Assembly (NCBI RefSeq): GCF_015354735.1
Contig: NZ_JACEFJ010000004.1
Span: 186,001-250,000 of the forward strand
Length of the DNA: 64,000 nucleotides
Origin: Pararhodonellum marinum
Lineage (GTDB): Bacteria; Bacteroidota; Bacteroidia; Cytophagales; Cyclobacteriaceae
Direction: 5' to 3'
The first letter of the stretch is position 1; every line of letters starts with the position of its first letter. The position numbers were made by a program, and so were the translations under genes. A model generated the notes under the pieces. That model was not told the DNA's origin. It saw only the letters and a list, made by a program, of their open reading frames with translations, and searched no databases. This document shows, piece by piece, positions 18,632 to 28,148 of the stretch.

Positions 18632-20311
18632 ATGAGTGCAGAAAAAATCATCTTTTCCATGGCTGGGGTTTCCAAAATTTACCCGCCACAGAAAAAAGTT
18701 TTAAAAGATATATACCTTTCCTTTTTTTATGGTGCCAAAATCGGGGTTTTGGGACTCAATGGTTCGGGTAAAAGCTCCCTGTTACGGATCATTGCAGGAG
18801 TTGACACTGAGTTTTTAGGTGAAGTGGTTTGGTCACCCGGTTATTCTGTGGGGATGCTTGAACAGGAACCCAAACTTGATCCCAACAAGACGGTCAAGGA
18901 AATCGTGGAGGAGGCTGTTTCTGAAACGGTCGCCCTGCTCAAGGAATTTGAAGCCATCAATGAAAAATTCATGGATCCAGCCGTATTGGATGATCCTGAT
19001 GCCATGGACAAACTGATCAACAAACAAGGAGAGGTTCAGGAAAAACTGGATGCTGCCAACGCCTGGGAGCTGGATGTGATGCTGGACAAAGCCATGGATG
19101 CCCTTCGACTCCCTCCCAGTGAGGCCATGGTGGGAAATCTATCGGGTGGAGAAAAGAGGAGGGTGGCACTTTGTCGCTTACTTCTACAGGAACCGGATGT
19201 ACTGCTTCTGGATGAACCTACGAACCACCTCGACGCCGAATCCGTGCTTTGGCTAGAGCAGCACCTGAAGCAATACAAAGGAACGGTGATAGCCGTGACA
19301 CACGATAGGTATTTTCTGGATAATGTGGCAGGCTGGATTCTGGAGTTGGACAGGGGCGAGGGGATTCCCTGGAAAGGAAATTATTCCTCATGGCTGGACC
19401 AAAAACAAAACCGGCTCAAGCAGGAGGAGAAGACCGAGTCCAAGCGGCAGAAGACTTTGGAGCGGGAATTGGAATGGATAAGAATGACTCCCAAAGCCCG
19501 TCAAGCCAAAGGAAAAGCCAGATTGAGTGCCTATGACAAACTGGTCGGAGATGAAGGAAAAGAAAAAGAAGCCAAACTGGAACTCTACATCCCGCCGGGA
19601 CCCAGACTAGGGGCCAAAGTCATAGAAGTAAATGGGGTGTCCAAAGCCTATGGCGACAAGTTGCTTTTTGAAAATTTATCCTTTAACCTTCCCCAAGGTG
19701 GGATAGTAGGCATCATCGGGCCAAACGGTGCCGGTAAATCCACCTTATTCAAATTGATCACCGGCAGGGAAAAGCCGGATGAAGGGCACTTCGAAGTGGG
19801 AGACACTGTAAAACTGGCCTATGTGGACCAAGAGCATGACAATCTGGATCCAAAAAAATCAGTCTATGAGTCCATTTCGGAAGGAAATGAGTTCATCAAG
19901 TTGGGCAACAAGGAGATGAATGCACGGGCTTATGTGAGCAAATTCAATTTTGGCGGATCAGATCAGGAAAAAAAAGTAGGCGTACTGTCCGGAGGTGAAA
20001 GAAACCGAGTACACCTGGCAATGACCTTGAAAGAAGGAGGAAACCTTTTGCTTCTGGATGAACCTACCAATGATTTGGATGTCAATACCCTCAGGGCACT
20101 CGAGGAGGCCTTGGAAAATTTTGGAGGTTGTGCAGTGATTATTTCCCACGATAGGTGGTTTTTAGATAGAATATGTACACATATTTTGGCTTTTGAGGGC
20201 GACTCTCAGGTGTATTGGTTTGAGGGTAATTTTTCCGATTATGAGGAAAACAAGAAGAAAAGACTGGGTGATGTCACCCCAAAAAGGATCAAATACAAGA
20301 AACTGAAGTAA
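18632..20311 (+). CDS. ettA: Energy-dependent translational throttle protein, ABC-F
   Basis: EttA binds the ribosomal E site and gates the first steps of elongation according to the ATP/ADP state. The 559-residue protein has two ABC domains. The first has Walker A GLNGSGKS near residues 49-56, signature LSGGEKRR and Walker B LLLDEPTNHLD. The second has Walker A GPNGAGKS, signature LSGGERNR and LLLDEPTNDLD. The linker and the Arm insertion in the first domain fit the EttA subgroup, and the opening KIIFSMAGVSKIYPPQK is typical. A weak -7-like box CATCTTTG lies 36 bases upstream. Confidence 0.96.
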   Translation: MSAEKIIFSMAGVSKIYPPQKKVLKDIYLSFFYGAKIGVLGLNGSGKSSLLRIIAGVDTEFLGEVVWSPGYSVGMLEQEPKLDPNKTVKEIVEEAVSETVALLKEFEAINEKFMDPAVLDDPDAMDKLINKQGEVQEKLDAANAWELDVMLDKAMDALRLPPSEAMVGNLSGGEKRRVALCRLLLQEPDVLLLDEPTNHLDAESVLWLEQHLKQYKGTVIAVTHDRYFLDNVAGWILELDRGEGIPWKGNYSSWLDQKQNRLKQEEKTESKRQKTLERELEWIRMTPKARQAKGKARLSAYDKLVGDEGKEKEAKLELYIPPGPRLGAKVIEVNGVSKAYGDKLLFENLSFNLPQGGIVGIIGPNGAGKSTLFKLITGREKPDEGHFEVGDTVKLAYVDQEHDNLDPKKSVYESISEGNEFIKLGNKEMNARAYVSKFNFGGSDQEKKVGVLSGGERNRVHLAMTLKEGGNLLLLDEPTNDLDVNTLRALEEALENFGGCAVIISHDRWFLDRICTHILAFEGDSQVYWFEGNFSDYEENKKKRLGDVTPKRIKYKKLK

Positions 20312-20381
20312 TGAAAATGCCCAAGGCAAATGACAATTTGACTAGGGTTTCAAAATAAAGTCTATAAAAAATTGACTGAAT

Positions 20382-20561
20382 ATGGGAGGAACAAGATTTC
20401 AAAGAATTTTGCTGGGGCTGGCCATGATGATTTTAGTGTTGTCATGGATTTTGTACCAAATAGGTGAAGTGAATTTCAACACAGCCATTGTCAGTTCGCT
20501 GGCCATGTTGTTGACTTCTTTCAGCATCATCATGAGCATGCGACAGCAAAAAAGAAAATGA
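20382..20561 (+). CDS. Small membrane protein A (59 residues)
   Basis: ATG at 20382 opens a 59-codon frame ending TGA at 20559-20561. The product starts MGGTRFQRILLGLAMMILV and has two hydrophobic helices (about residues 9-25 and 35-52) with a basic end (RQQKRK), so it should be a two-helix inner-membrane protein with both ends likely on the cytoplasmic side. The next gene starts inside its stop codon (ATGA overlap), which supports that both are real and co-translated. I do not recognise the family. Confidence 0.6.
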   Translation: MGGTRFQRILLGLAMMILVLSWILYQIGEVNFNTAIVSSLAMLLTSFSIIMSMRQQKRK

Positions 20562-20755
20562 AGCGGTGGATCAAGCCATTTTATTATGGTACCATGGTTT
20601 TGATTTTGCTTTACCTGATCAACCGTTATTTTGAATGGTTTGAGGTTCCCGGATGGGTAGTAGGTGCTATCCTTGTTCTTGGAGCATTTGGCTTTTGGTT
20701 ACAGGCCATGGAAGAGAGAAAAAAGAAATCGGGAGCACCAAAGAAAGAGCCATAA
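20558..20755 (+). CDS. Small membrane protein B (65 residues)
   Basis: The 65-residue product has two hydrophobic helices (about residues 9-21 and 33-50) and a highly charged tail (MEERKKKSGAPKKEP). It overlaps small protein A by four bases. Together they look like a small two-subunit membrane complex or a coupled pair of unknown function downstream of ettA. I do not recognise the family. Confidence 0.65.
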   Translation: MKRWIKPFYYGTMVLILLYLINRYFEWFEVPGWVVGAILVLGAFGFWLQAMEERKKKSGAPKKEP

Positions 20756-20901
20756 ACACAGGATCTAGCTTTTTTGCTTGTGTCTATGAGTTAATCCAAG
20801 TCATTTCTTTCGATTCTAACTCCTATCATTGACATTCCAAGGACAAAGCTGGATATTTGACCTTAATTTAAATCAAATGCCTACTATAAAAGGCACATGC
20901 T

Positions 20902-21165
20902 ATGATCAAGTACCAGAGAAAAGAAGATGTGATTTCAGGGAAGCTCCAGGAAGAACTGGTGATGATGGATTTGGAAAAAGGTAAATATTTTTCCTTGAAT
21001 CCTGTGGCTACAAGGATCTGGGAACTGCTTGAAAATCCGCTAAATAAACAGGAGCTTTGTTCTATATTGATGGAAGAGTATGACATTGCCTCTGAAGTTT
21101 GCGAAAAGGACACTTTGTCATACTTGGAGGAAATGACAAAACTGGGATTGATAAAAAGGGTTTAA
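20902..21165 (+). CDS. PqqD-family (RRE-fold) protein, orphan
   Basis: The 87-residue product matches the PqqD/RiPP-recognition fold: a first strand pair (VMMDLEKGKYFSLNPVATRIWELLE) and a winged-helix half with the pattern LCSILMEEYDIASEV and LEEMTKLGLIKRV. In RiPP systems such domains hold the leader peptide for a radical SAM or cyclodehydratase enzyme. No precursor peptide, radical SAM enzyme or ABC exporter lies next to it, so it is an orphan. Alternatively it works with distant genes or has another role. Confidence 0.82.
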   Translation: MIKYQRKEDVISGKLQEELVMMDLEKGKYFSLNPVATRIWELLENPLNKQELCSILMEEYDIASEVCEKDTLSYLEEMTKLGLIKRV

Positions 21166-21390
21166 TAACTGAATTTTCAGGGACGGCTTTAATTTTTTTT
21201 CCCAAGTTTCTTTTGAGTGAGGGACTAGTTTTATCGAAAAATGTACATTAATTTGGTTTTGTGCCTACAACCTTCAAGAATGTTCCAATTCTGATGGAAA
21301 CACGGGGAATCATGGGGTTTAAAAAGAAAATTTCGGATTCTTTTTAGTTTCTTTGCCCTTCCATAGCAAACCAAAACCAGCACATTTGAT

Positions 21391-22731
21391 ATGAGACAGT
21401 TGCTATTAAGGCCTGGGGCTGAAGAGTTGAATTATGAGATCCGTGGCATCGTCAAGAAAGCCAGGATGATAGAGAACCTTGGTTATCCCATTACTTGGGA
21501 AAACATTGGAGATCCAATTCAGAAGCACAATACCATTCCTGAATGGATGAAGGATATTGTTTCAGATTTAGTGACTCAGGACAAAACCTACGGATATGCG
21601 GATTCCAAGGGGATGCTGGAAACACGGCGGTTTCTGGCTGAGCTCAACAATCAAAACCAAGGGGTGCAGATTTCACCTGAGGACATTTTATTTTTCAATG
21701 GATTGGGAGATGCGATTGCCAAACTGTACCAATTTTTGATTCCAACAGCCAGGATCATCGGCCCATCGCCTGCCTACTCTACCCACAGTTCAGCAGAGGC
21801 AGCCCATGCCAATACCAGCCCCATCACCTATAAACTGGATCCCGACAACAACTGGTATCCGGATATGGAGGACCTTTACAACAAAGTCAAATATAATCCT
21901 GCCATTGTAGGTATTCTGATCATCAATCCGGATAATCCCACGGGTATGGTATATCCCAGAGAGGTCTTGGAGGTTTTTGTGGCCATGGCCAAAGAGTTTA
22001 ACCTGCTGCTCATTGCGGATGAGATTTACCAAAACATCACGTATAATGGGCATAAGGCGATTTCTCTTGCTGAAGTACTGGGGGATTTGCCTGGTATTTC
22101 TTTGAAGGGAATTTCCAAGGAATTTCCATGGCCGGGTTCAAGGTGTGGGTGGATGGAATTTTACAACCGTGATGCTTCACCGGAATTCAACAAGCTTTGC
22201 CTGACCCTTGAAAATGCCAAGATGATTGAGGTATGTTCCACCATGTTGCCACAGTTGGCCATTCCCAGAATCATGCAGCATCCAAAGTATGCAGCCTACC
22301 GTCAGGAGGCCAACAGCAGAATCGGTAGAAGGAGTGAAATCATGGAACAGGTGCTGGGAAAAGTCAAAGGCATCAAATTCAATAAAACAAAGGGGGCATT
22401 TTACAATACCGTGGTTTTCGATGAGCACTTACTGAAAAGTGACCAATACCTTCCGGTAGATGACATCAGGATCCAATCGTTGTTGAATCATTGGCTTGAA
22501 GAAAAAGACATGCCCCATGACAAGCGTTTTGTTTATAATCTGCTAGCCGCTGCTCAGATATGTGTAGTTCCAGTGAGTTCCTTTTGTTCGGACCTGAGAG
22601 GCTTTAGAGTGACTTTGCTGGAAGAAGATGAGGAGGTGTTTAGGGAGACCTTCGAGAAACTGGCAGATAGCATTTCTTTTTATCTCTCTTCAAGCAGTCA
22701 TAAGGAAGTGTCAAGGGCGCCACATGCTTGA
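21391..22731 (+). CDS. Class I/II pyridoxal-phosphate aminotransferase
   Basis: The 446-residue protein is a fold-type I aminotransferase. It has NPDNPTGMVYP for the cofactor ring, LLIADEIYQNI for the Asp/Tyr pair, and SLKGISKEFPWPGSRCGW with the Schiff-base lysine and the carboxylate-binding Arg. The N-terminal region (RPGAEELNYEIRGIVKKARMIENLGYPITWENIGDP) is typical of the alanine/aspartate-type enzymes, but the precise substrate cannot be read. The last 21 bases overlap, in the opposite direction, the end of the phospholipase-like gene. Confidence 0.92.
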   Translation: MRQLLLRPGAEELNYEIRGIVKKARMIENLGYPITWENIGDPIQKHNTIPEWMKDIVSDLVTQDKTYGYADSKGMLETRRFLAELNNQNQGVQISPEDILFFNGLGDAIAKLYQFLIPTARIIGPSPAYSTHSSAEAAHANTSPITYKLDPDNNWYPDMEDLYNKVKYNPAIVGILIINPDNPTGMVYPREVLEVFVAMAKEFNLLLIADEIYQNITYNGHKAISLAEVLGDLPGISLKGISKEFPWPGSRCGWMEFYNRDASPEFNKLCLTLENAKMIEVCSTMLPQLAIPRIMQHPKYAAYRQEANSRIGRRSEIMEQVLGKVKGIKFNKTKGAFYNTVVFDEHLLKSDQYLPVDDIRIQSLLNHWLEEKDMPHDKRFVYNLLAAAQICVVPVSSFCSDLRGFRVTLLEEDEEVFRETFEKLADSISFYLSSSSHKEVSRAPHA

Positions 22732-23721
22732 AATGAAGGCCCTTCTTGGATCCGGATCGGGCTGAACTAGGTAGCCTTCGTGTTCCCTGATATTTTGGGG
22801 CTTGGGGCCTACGTGAATTTCTTCGGTGTCGACTTCCATGGGCTTTCTTTGCAGCTCTTTTAGGTCGGGCTGACCGGCGTTTATCCATGCGGTGTACCAA
22901 AAATCCGCGATCATTTTTACGGATTTTCGCATCTGACGTTCCACCTGTGCATCGAGGGCTTGGTGGTAAGCGGTGGTGAATTCCTTGGAATACACCCGGG
23001 TATTGATGTTTCCCCTTTCCTCAAAACTGTATTTTTTGTCTGCTTCAAACCGATCACTCAATATTTTTTCAACATTCAAGACAGAATCCAATGCCGTGTG
23101 CGCCTGGATTACAGCCTCCCAAATTGCCAGTTGTGTGTTGTCAATATAGCTGGCTTTTCCCACAAAAAAATCAAAATCATCGGAGAGCAATTCAGGGACA
23201 CGACTTTCCCAAAAAGCATGGATACCCACCTGTCCGGTCAGCTGACCATTGTAGTTGCGGGTGGTGTGTAGAGGGACATTGAGGTCACCGATGTAATGTC
23301 CCAAGTCTGCAGCAAGCCTTAAAATACTCTTTTTGTTTTTCTCTTCAAAAGCCTTGGTAAGCTGTATTGTGGTGCGGTGAACATTCCAAGGGCCAATGCC
23401 ATACCTCCGCAGGGTATCCTCTGTGTACAGGTCAACGGCATCCTGCCAGTATCTTGGCAAGCGATAGGCAGCACTGTCCCCAAAAGCCTCCAAATCAATG
23501 TAATGCTTTTCGGCTTCACCCATGACCGCATACCTCCTACGGTCTGGATTGACGGCATTCTCAGTGATGAATTGGATGTTTTCTTTGAAAAGACCCAGCA
23601 TCTCTGGAGGTAGACTATAGACTGCCAATCGGTTGATTCGCCTATGGGCAAAGAATCCCCAAGCCACCAGCACATCTGAAAGGAAAAAAAATACCAATAG
23701 AGATAAAAAAAGTTTTTTCAT
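22711..23721 (-). CDS. Zinc-dependent phospholipase C / S1-P1 nuclease-like protein
   Basis: The 336-residue protein has a signal peptide ending ...LVA at residue 20 and a mature N-terminus WGFFAHRRINRLAV. In this fold the N-terminal Trp and a nearby His (here Trp21 and His26) are zinc ligands after signal cleavage. Further likely ligands are in the segments EKHYIDLE, LAADLGHYIGDLNVPLHTTRNYNGQLTGQVGIHAFWE and TQLAIWE. The enzyme would act in the periplasm or outside, on phospholipids or nucleic acid. It ends convergently with the aminotransferase gene, with a 21-base overlap. Confidence 0.8.
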   Translation of the reverse strand: MKKLFLSLLVFFFLSDVLVAWGFFAHRRINRLAVYSLPPEMLGLFKENIQFITENAVNPDRRRYAVMGEAEKHYIDLEAFGDSAAYRLPRYWQDAVDLYTEDTLRRYGIGPWNVHRTTIQLTKAFEEKNKKSILRLAADLGHYIGDLNVPLHTTRNYNGQLTGQVGIHAFWESRVPELLSDDFDFFVGKASYIDNTQLAIWEAVIQAHTALDSVLNVEKILSDRFEADKKYSFEERGNINTRVYSKEFTTAYHQALDAQVERQMRKSVKMIADFWYTAWINAGQPDLKELQRKPMEVDTEEIHVGPKPQNIREHEGYLVQPDPDPRRAFISSMWRP

Positions 23722-23846
23722 CTTGGAAATTAATGAAAAATTTAAAAAGAGGGAAGTAAAATCAACTACATTTGTGCTCTATTGGTAAAAGGAGGTGTTT
23801 AAAACAGACAGATTTCAAGTATACCATAGGTTTACTGAGAAATTTC

Positions 23847-23878
23847 TTTTGTCTTTAAAAATAAAGTCCTTAACTTTG
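23847..23878 (+). promoter_or_regulatory. Promoter of rpsT
   Basis: TTTTG at 23847-23851, a 19-base spacer and TAACTTTG at 23871-23878 make a good Bacteroidota-type promoter. The -7 box ends 44 bases before the rpsT start codon. This is one of the clearest promoters in the window. Confidence 0.8.
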
Positions 23879-23922
23879 CATTCCAATTTGGGAAAAGAAG
23901 GAAATCAAGTAAAAATCAAAAT

Positions 23923-24177
23923 ATGGCAAATCACAAATCGGCTCTTAAAAGAATTCGTGCAAACGAGGCCAAGCGTTTGAGAAACAGGTATCAGGCCAAA
24001 ACCACCAGAACTTTTATCAAAAGACTGAGGAACGCCGAAGACAAATCAGAAGCCCAAGAACTGTTGAAGCAAGTGACTTCTATGATTGATAAACTGGCAA
24101 AGAAGAATATCATCCATAAAAAAAACGCTTCAAACAAAAAGTCCAAGCTGACCAAGTTTGTCAACGCCATGGCTTAA
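23923..24177 (+). CDS. rpsT: 30S ribosomal protein S20
   Basis: S20 is a small helical protein that binds 16S rRNA early in assembly. The 84-residue basic product starts MANHKSALKRIRANEAKRLRNRY and has the usual helical repeats with SMIDKLAKKNIIHKKNASNKKSKLT near the end. It is transcribed alone, with a clear promoter upstream and a strong terminator directly after. Confidence 0.97.
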   Translation: MANHKSALKRIRANEAKRLRNRYQAKTTRTFIKRLRNAEDKSEAQELLKQVTSMIDKLAKKNIIHKKNASNKKSKLTKFVNAMA

Positions 24178-24205
24178 GCTTTTACTTCAGCCAAAAAGAG
24201 ATTAC

Positions 24206-24236
24206 AAAAGCTTTTCACTCTGAAAAGCTTTTTTTT
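24206..24236 (+). terminator. Terminator after rpsT
   Basis: AAAAGCTTTTCA at 24206-24217 pairs perfectly with TGAAAAGCTTTT at 24221-24232 around a CTC loop, and the T-run continues to 24236. This is a strong intrinsic terminator. Confidence 0.9.
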
Positions 24237-24280
24237 GTGCCTGATATTTGATACTTTAGTTCATTAACAAAGACTTTTTT

Positions 24281-24976
24281 ATGGACAATTACCAGTCAAT
24301 CAAAATTTCCTCCTTGGCTGAGGAGGACAGACCCAGGGAGAAACTTTTACTCAAAGGCAAATCGGCACTTACGGATGCAGAACTGATCGCCATCCTAATC
24401 GGATCGGGTACCAAAGCGCTCAGCGCCGTGGACCTGGCCAAACACATCCTTTCCAGTGTGGACTATGATTTGGCGAATTTGGCAAAAATGAGTATCAAAG
24501 ACCTGCAACAGTTCAAAGGAATAGGAGAGGCCAAGGCCATCAGCATCGTCAGTGCGCTGGAATTGGGTAGAAGGAGGAAAAATACCGAACCTCAGAAAAA
24601 GTTTAAAATCACTTCGTCAGGAGATGTTTACAACCTGATGAAGCCAGAAATGCTTGATGAACAGGTAGAACTTTTTTATACCTTGCTCCTCAATAGGGCC
24701 AATCAGGTGATCAAAAAAGTTTTGATCAGCCAAGGGGGAACCAGTGCCACCATTGCTGACCCAAAGCTCATCTTCAAAGCGGCACTCGAACATCGTGCAA
24801 GTTCCTTGATTTTGGTTCACAACCATCCTTCCGGCAACTTAAAACCTTCACAGGCCGATATCCGTCTGACCAAGAAAATGGTGGAAGTAGGCAAAAATCT
24901 GGAGTTATCGGTATTGGACCACTTGATTTTCACAGATGTTGGCTATTTTAGCTTTGCCGATGAAGCATTGATCTGA
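24281..24976 (+). CDS. radC: RadC family JAB-domain protein
   Basis: The 231-residue protein has the UPF0758/RadC layout. The N-terminal half contains helix-hairpin-helix-like DNA-binding elements (LQQFKGIGEAKAISIVSALELGRR). The C-terminal JAB/MPN-type domain carries the metal motif VHNHPSGNLKPSQADI, where the two His and the Asp are the expected zinc ligands. The historical name RadC refers to repair, but the biochemical role is unsettled. The gene is followed after 6 bases by the DUF1684 gene. Confidence 0.95.
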   Translation: MDNYQSIKISSLAEEDRPREKLLLKGKSALTDAELIAILIGSGTKALSAVDLAKHILSSVDYDLANLAKMSIKDLQQFKGIGEAKAISIVSALELGRRRKNTEPQKKFKITSSGDVYNLMKPEMLDEQVELFYTLLLNRANQVIKKVLISQGGTSATIADPKLIFKAALEHRASSLILVHNHPSGNLKPSQADIRLTKKMVEVGKNLELSVLDHLIFTDVGYFSFADEALI

Positions 24977-24982
24977 AATTTC

Positions 24983-25594
24983 ATGAGTAAAAAAAACATC
25001 CTGCTGGGAATAGTCGTTTTGGTAATCCTGGCTTCAATCACGTATACCTTTGTAGCTTCCGATAATCCTGCCGTTTACCAAGAAAATATCGAAAAGGAAA
25101 GAGAAAGGCAGTTTAAGTACCTCAAATACAATCCGGATTCTCCGCTTACCGAAGAACAAAAAAGGGAATTGGATTCCCTGTCCTACTTTCCTATTGATGC
25201 CAACTTCAAGATCAAGGCCAGGGTGGTCCCTGTTCGAAACAAAAGGGTGATCGAATTGCCGATGACCGATGGTAGCGTGGAGAAATACATCCGGGATTCC
25301 TTTGCCGAATTTGATCTTGAAGGCACCACCCATCGCCTGCTTTTGCTTCAGGCTGTCAGCGAACCTGATCGAAGAAATTACTTTTTGGCATTTGCTGATG
25401 AGACGAGCGCATCAGAGACCTATGGGGGTGGACGCTATCTCAATCTCAAAAAAGACGGGCAGAATTCCATCACCATTGATTTTAATCTGGCATATAATCC
25501 CTATTGCGCTTATAACCCTGACTTTGCCTGCCCCTTGCCCCCTGCTGAGAATCTGCTTACCGTTCCTGTCCGCGCCGGAGAGAAAAAATATTAG
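24983..25594 (+). CDS. DUF1684 protein, membrane-anchored
   Basis: The 203-residue product begins with a membrane helix or signal anchor (ILLGIVVLVILASITYTFVA). The exported part contains the DUF1684 hallmark GGGRYLNLKKDG...ITIDFNLAYNPYCAYNPDFACPLPPAENLL, with two Cys that could pair or bind metal. The family is small, beta-rich and of unknown function, widespread in Bacteroidota. It follows radC by 6 bases, so the two are probably co-transcribed, though a joint role is not evident. Confidence 0.88.
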   Translation: MSKKNILLGIVVLVILASITYTFVASDNPAVYQENIEKERERQFKYLKYNPDSPLTEEQKRELDSLSYFPIDANFKIKARVVPVRNKRVIELPMTDGSVEKYIRDSFAEFDLEGTTHRLLLLQAVSEPDRRNYFLAFADETSASETYGGGRYLNLKKDGQNSITIDFNLAYNPYCAYNPDFACPLPPAENLLTVPVRAGEKKY

Positions 25595-25735
25595 GTTTCG
25601 GCAAATGGCTTGCCCAATTATCTTAAATTTGTCGCTAATTTAGCATTTATCCCTAATCGAATGCTTTTTAAAACTTGACTATTTTAAGTTGAGTTGAGCC
25701 GATTTAAAGCTTTCAAAATTTAGTGCACATAGCGA

Positions 25736-28147
25736 ATGAAGATTTCTATCAATAGACTCAAGGATTACATTTTTATAGATAAAAGCCCGGAAGAAGTAGC
25801 TGACCTGTTGACTCAGGCTGGCTTGGAAGTGGAAGGGATCGAGATGTATGATTCACTACCTGGGGGTTTGGAAGGCATCGTGATCGGAGAAGTACTCAGC
25901 TGTGAGGCCCACCCCAACGCTGACAGGCTCAGCAAAACAACCGTAGATATCGGAACAGATATAGTCCCTATTATTTGTGGCGCACCCAACGTAGCCGAGG
26001 GACAAAAAGTGGCAGTTGCCACAGTAGGAGCAAAGTTGTATCCGACCTCTGGAGAGTCCTTTGAAATCAAGAAAGCAAAAATCAGAGGAGAGGTTTCGGA
26101 AGGCATGATCTGTGCCGAAGACGAATTAGGTTTGGGAGAGAGCCATGATGGCATCATGGTGCTGAACACAAAGTTGCCGAATGGTACCCCTGCATCCAAA
26201 TATTTCAAAGTAATCAGAGACCATATCCTCGAAATAGGCCTTACCCCCAATCGGGCAGACGCTGCCTCACACTTGGGTGTTGCCAGAGACCTGAAGGCTT
26301 TGCTGCAAAAAGAGATTTGCCTTCCTGAGGTAGATGGTTTTAAACCTGATAACACCGAAAAACCTGTAGAGGTGATCGTTGCCAATGGATTGGACTGTCC
26401 CAGGTATGCAGGTGTGACCATTACCGGATTGAAAATCGCACCTTCACCGGAATGGTTGCAGCATTTTCTGAAAGGGATTGGATTGGAACCCATCAACAAT
26501 GTGGTGGATATCACCAATTATGTACTGCATGACCTTGGCCAACCTCTTCATGCTTTTGACCTGGATAAGATCAAGGGAAACTGGATAGTAGTCAAGCGGC
26601 TGACCAAAGACACTCCGTTTGTTACCTTAGATGACAAAGAAAGGAAATTGTCAGGAGAAGAGTTGATGATCTGTGATGAAGTAGATGGGCTTTGCATGGC
26701 CGGTATTTTTGGCGGCAAGGGCTCGGGTGTGAGCAGTGAAACGAAAGGGATTTTTCTTGAAAGTGCCTGCTTTTCTCCCGATATCATCCGCAAGGGCAGC
26801 CAGTTTCACGGCCTGAAAACGGATGCCTCTTTCCGATTTGAACGGGGCACTGACCCCAATATGCCGGTATATGCCTTAAAAAGGGCGGCACTCATGATTA
26901 AGGAACTGGCTGGGGGAGTGATCAGCTCAGATATAATAGATATCTACCCGGAACCCATCCTGGATTGCAACATTCCGGTACTTTACAAGCACATTGACCG
27001 ACTGATAGGGAAAAAAATAGACCGCAAAGAAATCAAATCCATCCTGAAAAACTTAGAGATCAAAGTAAGCGAGGAAACCGAAGAGGGCTTTGTGGCGATC
27101 GTAAAACCCTACCGGGTCGATGTCACAAGAGAAGCGGATATTATTGAGGAGATCTTAAGGATCTATGGATTTGAACAGGTCCCTTTAACTGAGCATTATC
27201 ATGCGGATTATCTGGCAGAGCACCCTGAGAAAGACCTCAACAAGCTGCAGTACCGATTGACTGAAATTCTATCCGGAATCGGCTTCCATGAAATCATCAC
27301 CAATTCCCTGACAAAACCCGCCTATGCGGAAAAATCAGGTTTTTTGGATCCCAAGAATAGTGTCAAAATATTGAATCAGCTCAGTGAAGACTTGGGCGTG
27401 ATGCGGCAGACACTGTTGTTTTCAGGAATGGAAGTTTTGGCCCACAACATCAACAGAAGGCAGAAAGACCTCAGGTTTTTCGAGTTTGGTACCTGTTATT
27501 TTAAGACTTCAAAGGGATATAGAGAAGAAAAACATGTATCTTTATTCCTTACTGGAAACCAAGGGGTGGAAAGCTGGCGCTCTTCGACCCAAGAAGTGAC
27601 ATTTTCTGACCTTTATGCAGTGGTTGAGCTTTTGCTGGAAAAACTGAACATCAGGATGCCTGAGGTGGAGGTGATCCACGAACGCCCATTTGAATATGCC
27701 TTACGCTTAATGGCAGGAGAGCGGGAGGTAGGCATATTGGGACTCTTGGACAGAAAAACTGCGCAGCTGAATGAAGTCAAGCAACAGGTTTTCTTTGCCA
27801 AACTGGACTGGGATTACCTAGGCAAGAAAGCAACAGGTGTTAAGAAGTATGAGGAAATTTCGAAGTTTCCAGAAGTGAGAAGGGATTTGTCCTTGGTCAT
27901 TGACCAAGGGATCAGCTTTGATCAGATCAGAGGGATTGCCTACAAAGCCGGTGGCAAACTGCTTCAAAAGATACAGGTTTTCGATGTGTATCAGGGTGAT
28001 AAAATAGATGAGGGAAAAAAGGCTTATGCACTGAGTTTTTACCTACAGGATCAGGAAAATACCCTGACCGACAAAGTGATAGACAAAACGATGGCCAAGT
28101 TGATGCAGGAATTTGAAAAGGAAATAGATGCATACATAAGAAAATAA
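25736..28147 (+). CDS. pheT: Phenylalanyl-tRNA synthetase beta subunit
   Basis: PheT pairs with PheS to charge tRNA-Phe. The 803-residue chain has the full layout: an EMAP/tRNA-binding domain at about residues 40-150 (VIGEVLSCEAHPNADRL), the B3/B4 editing domain (about 210-385), B5 (about 395-475), the catalytic-like core, and the C-terminal ferredoxin-like anticodon-binding domain (KFPEVRRDLSLVIDQGISFDQI). The alpha subunit is not in the window. A -7-like TAAATTTG lies at 25624-25631. The next gene starts one base after the stop. Confidence 0.98.
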   Translation: MKISINRLKDYIFIDKSPEEVADLLTQAGLEVEGIEMYDSLPGGLEGIVIGEVLSCEAHPNADRLSKTTVDIGTDIVPIICGAPNVAEGQKVAVATVGAKLYPTSGESFEIKKAKIRGEVSEGMICAEDELGLGESHDGIMVLNTKLPNGTPASKYFKVIRDHILEIGLTPNRADAASHLGVARDLKALLQKEICLPEVDGFKPDNTEKPVEVIVANGLDCPRYAGVTITGLKIAPSPEWLQHFLKGIGLEPINNVVDITNYVLHDLGQPLHAFDLDKIKGNWIVVKRLTKDTPFVTLDDKERKLSGEELMICDEVDGLCMAGIFGGKGSGVSSETKGIFLESACFSPDIIRKGSQFHGLKTDASFRFERGTDPNMPVYALKRAALMIKELAGGVISSDIIDIYPEPILDCNIPVLYKHIDRLIGKKIDRKEIKSILKNLEIKVSEETEEGFVAIVKPYRVDVTREADIIEEILRIYGFEQVPLTEHYHADYLAEHPEKDLNKLQYRLTEILSGIGFHEIITNSLTKPAYAEKSGFLDPKNSVKILNQLSEDLGVMRQTLLFSGMEVLAHNINRRQKDLRFFEFGTCYFKTSKGYREEKHVSLFLTGNQGVESWRSSTQEVTFSDLYAVVELLLEKLNIRMPEVEVIHERPFEYALRLMAGEREVGILGLLDRKTAQLNEVKQQVFFAKLDWDYLGKKATGVKKYEEISKFPEVRRDLSLVIDQGISFDQIRGIAYKAGGKLLQKIQVFDVYQGDKIDEGKKAYALSFYLQDQENTLTDKVIDKTMAKLMQEFEKEIDAYIRK

Positions 28148-28148
28148 A

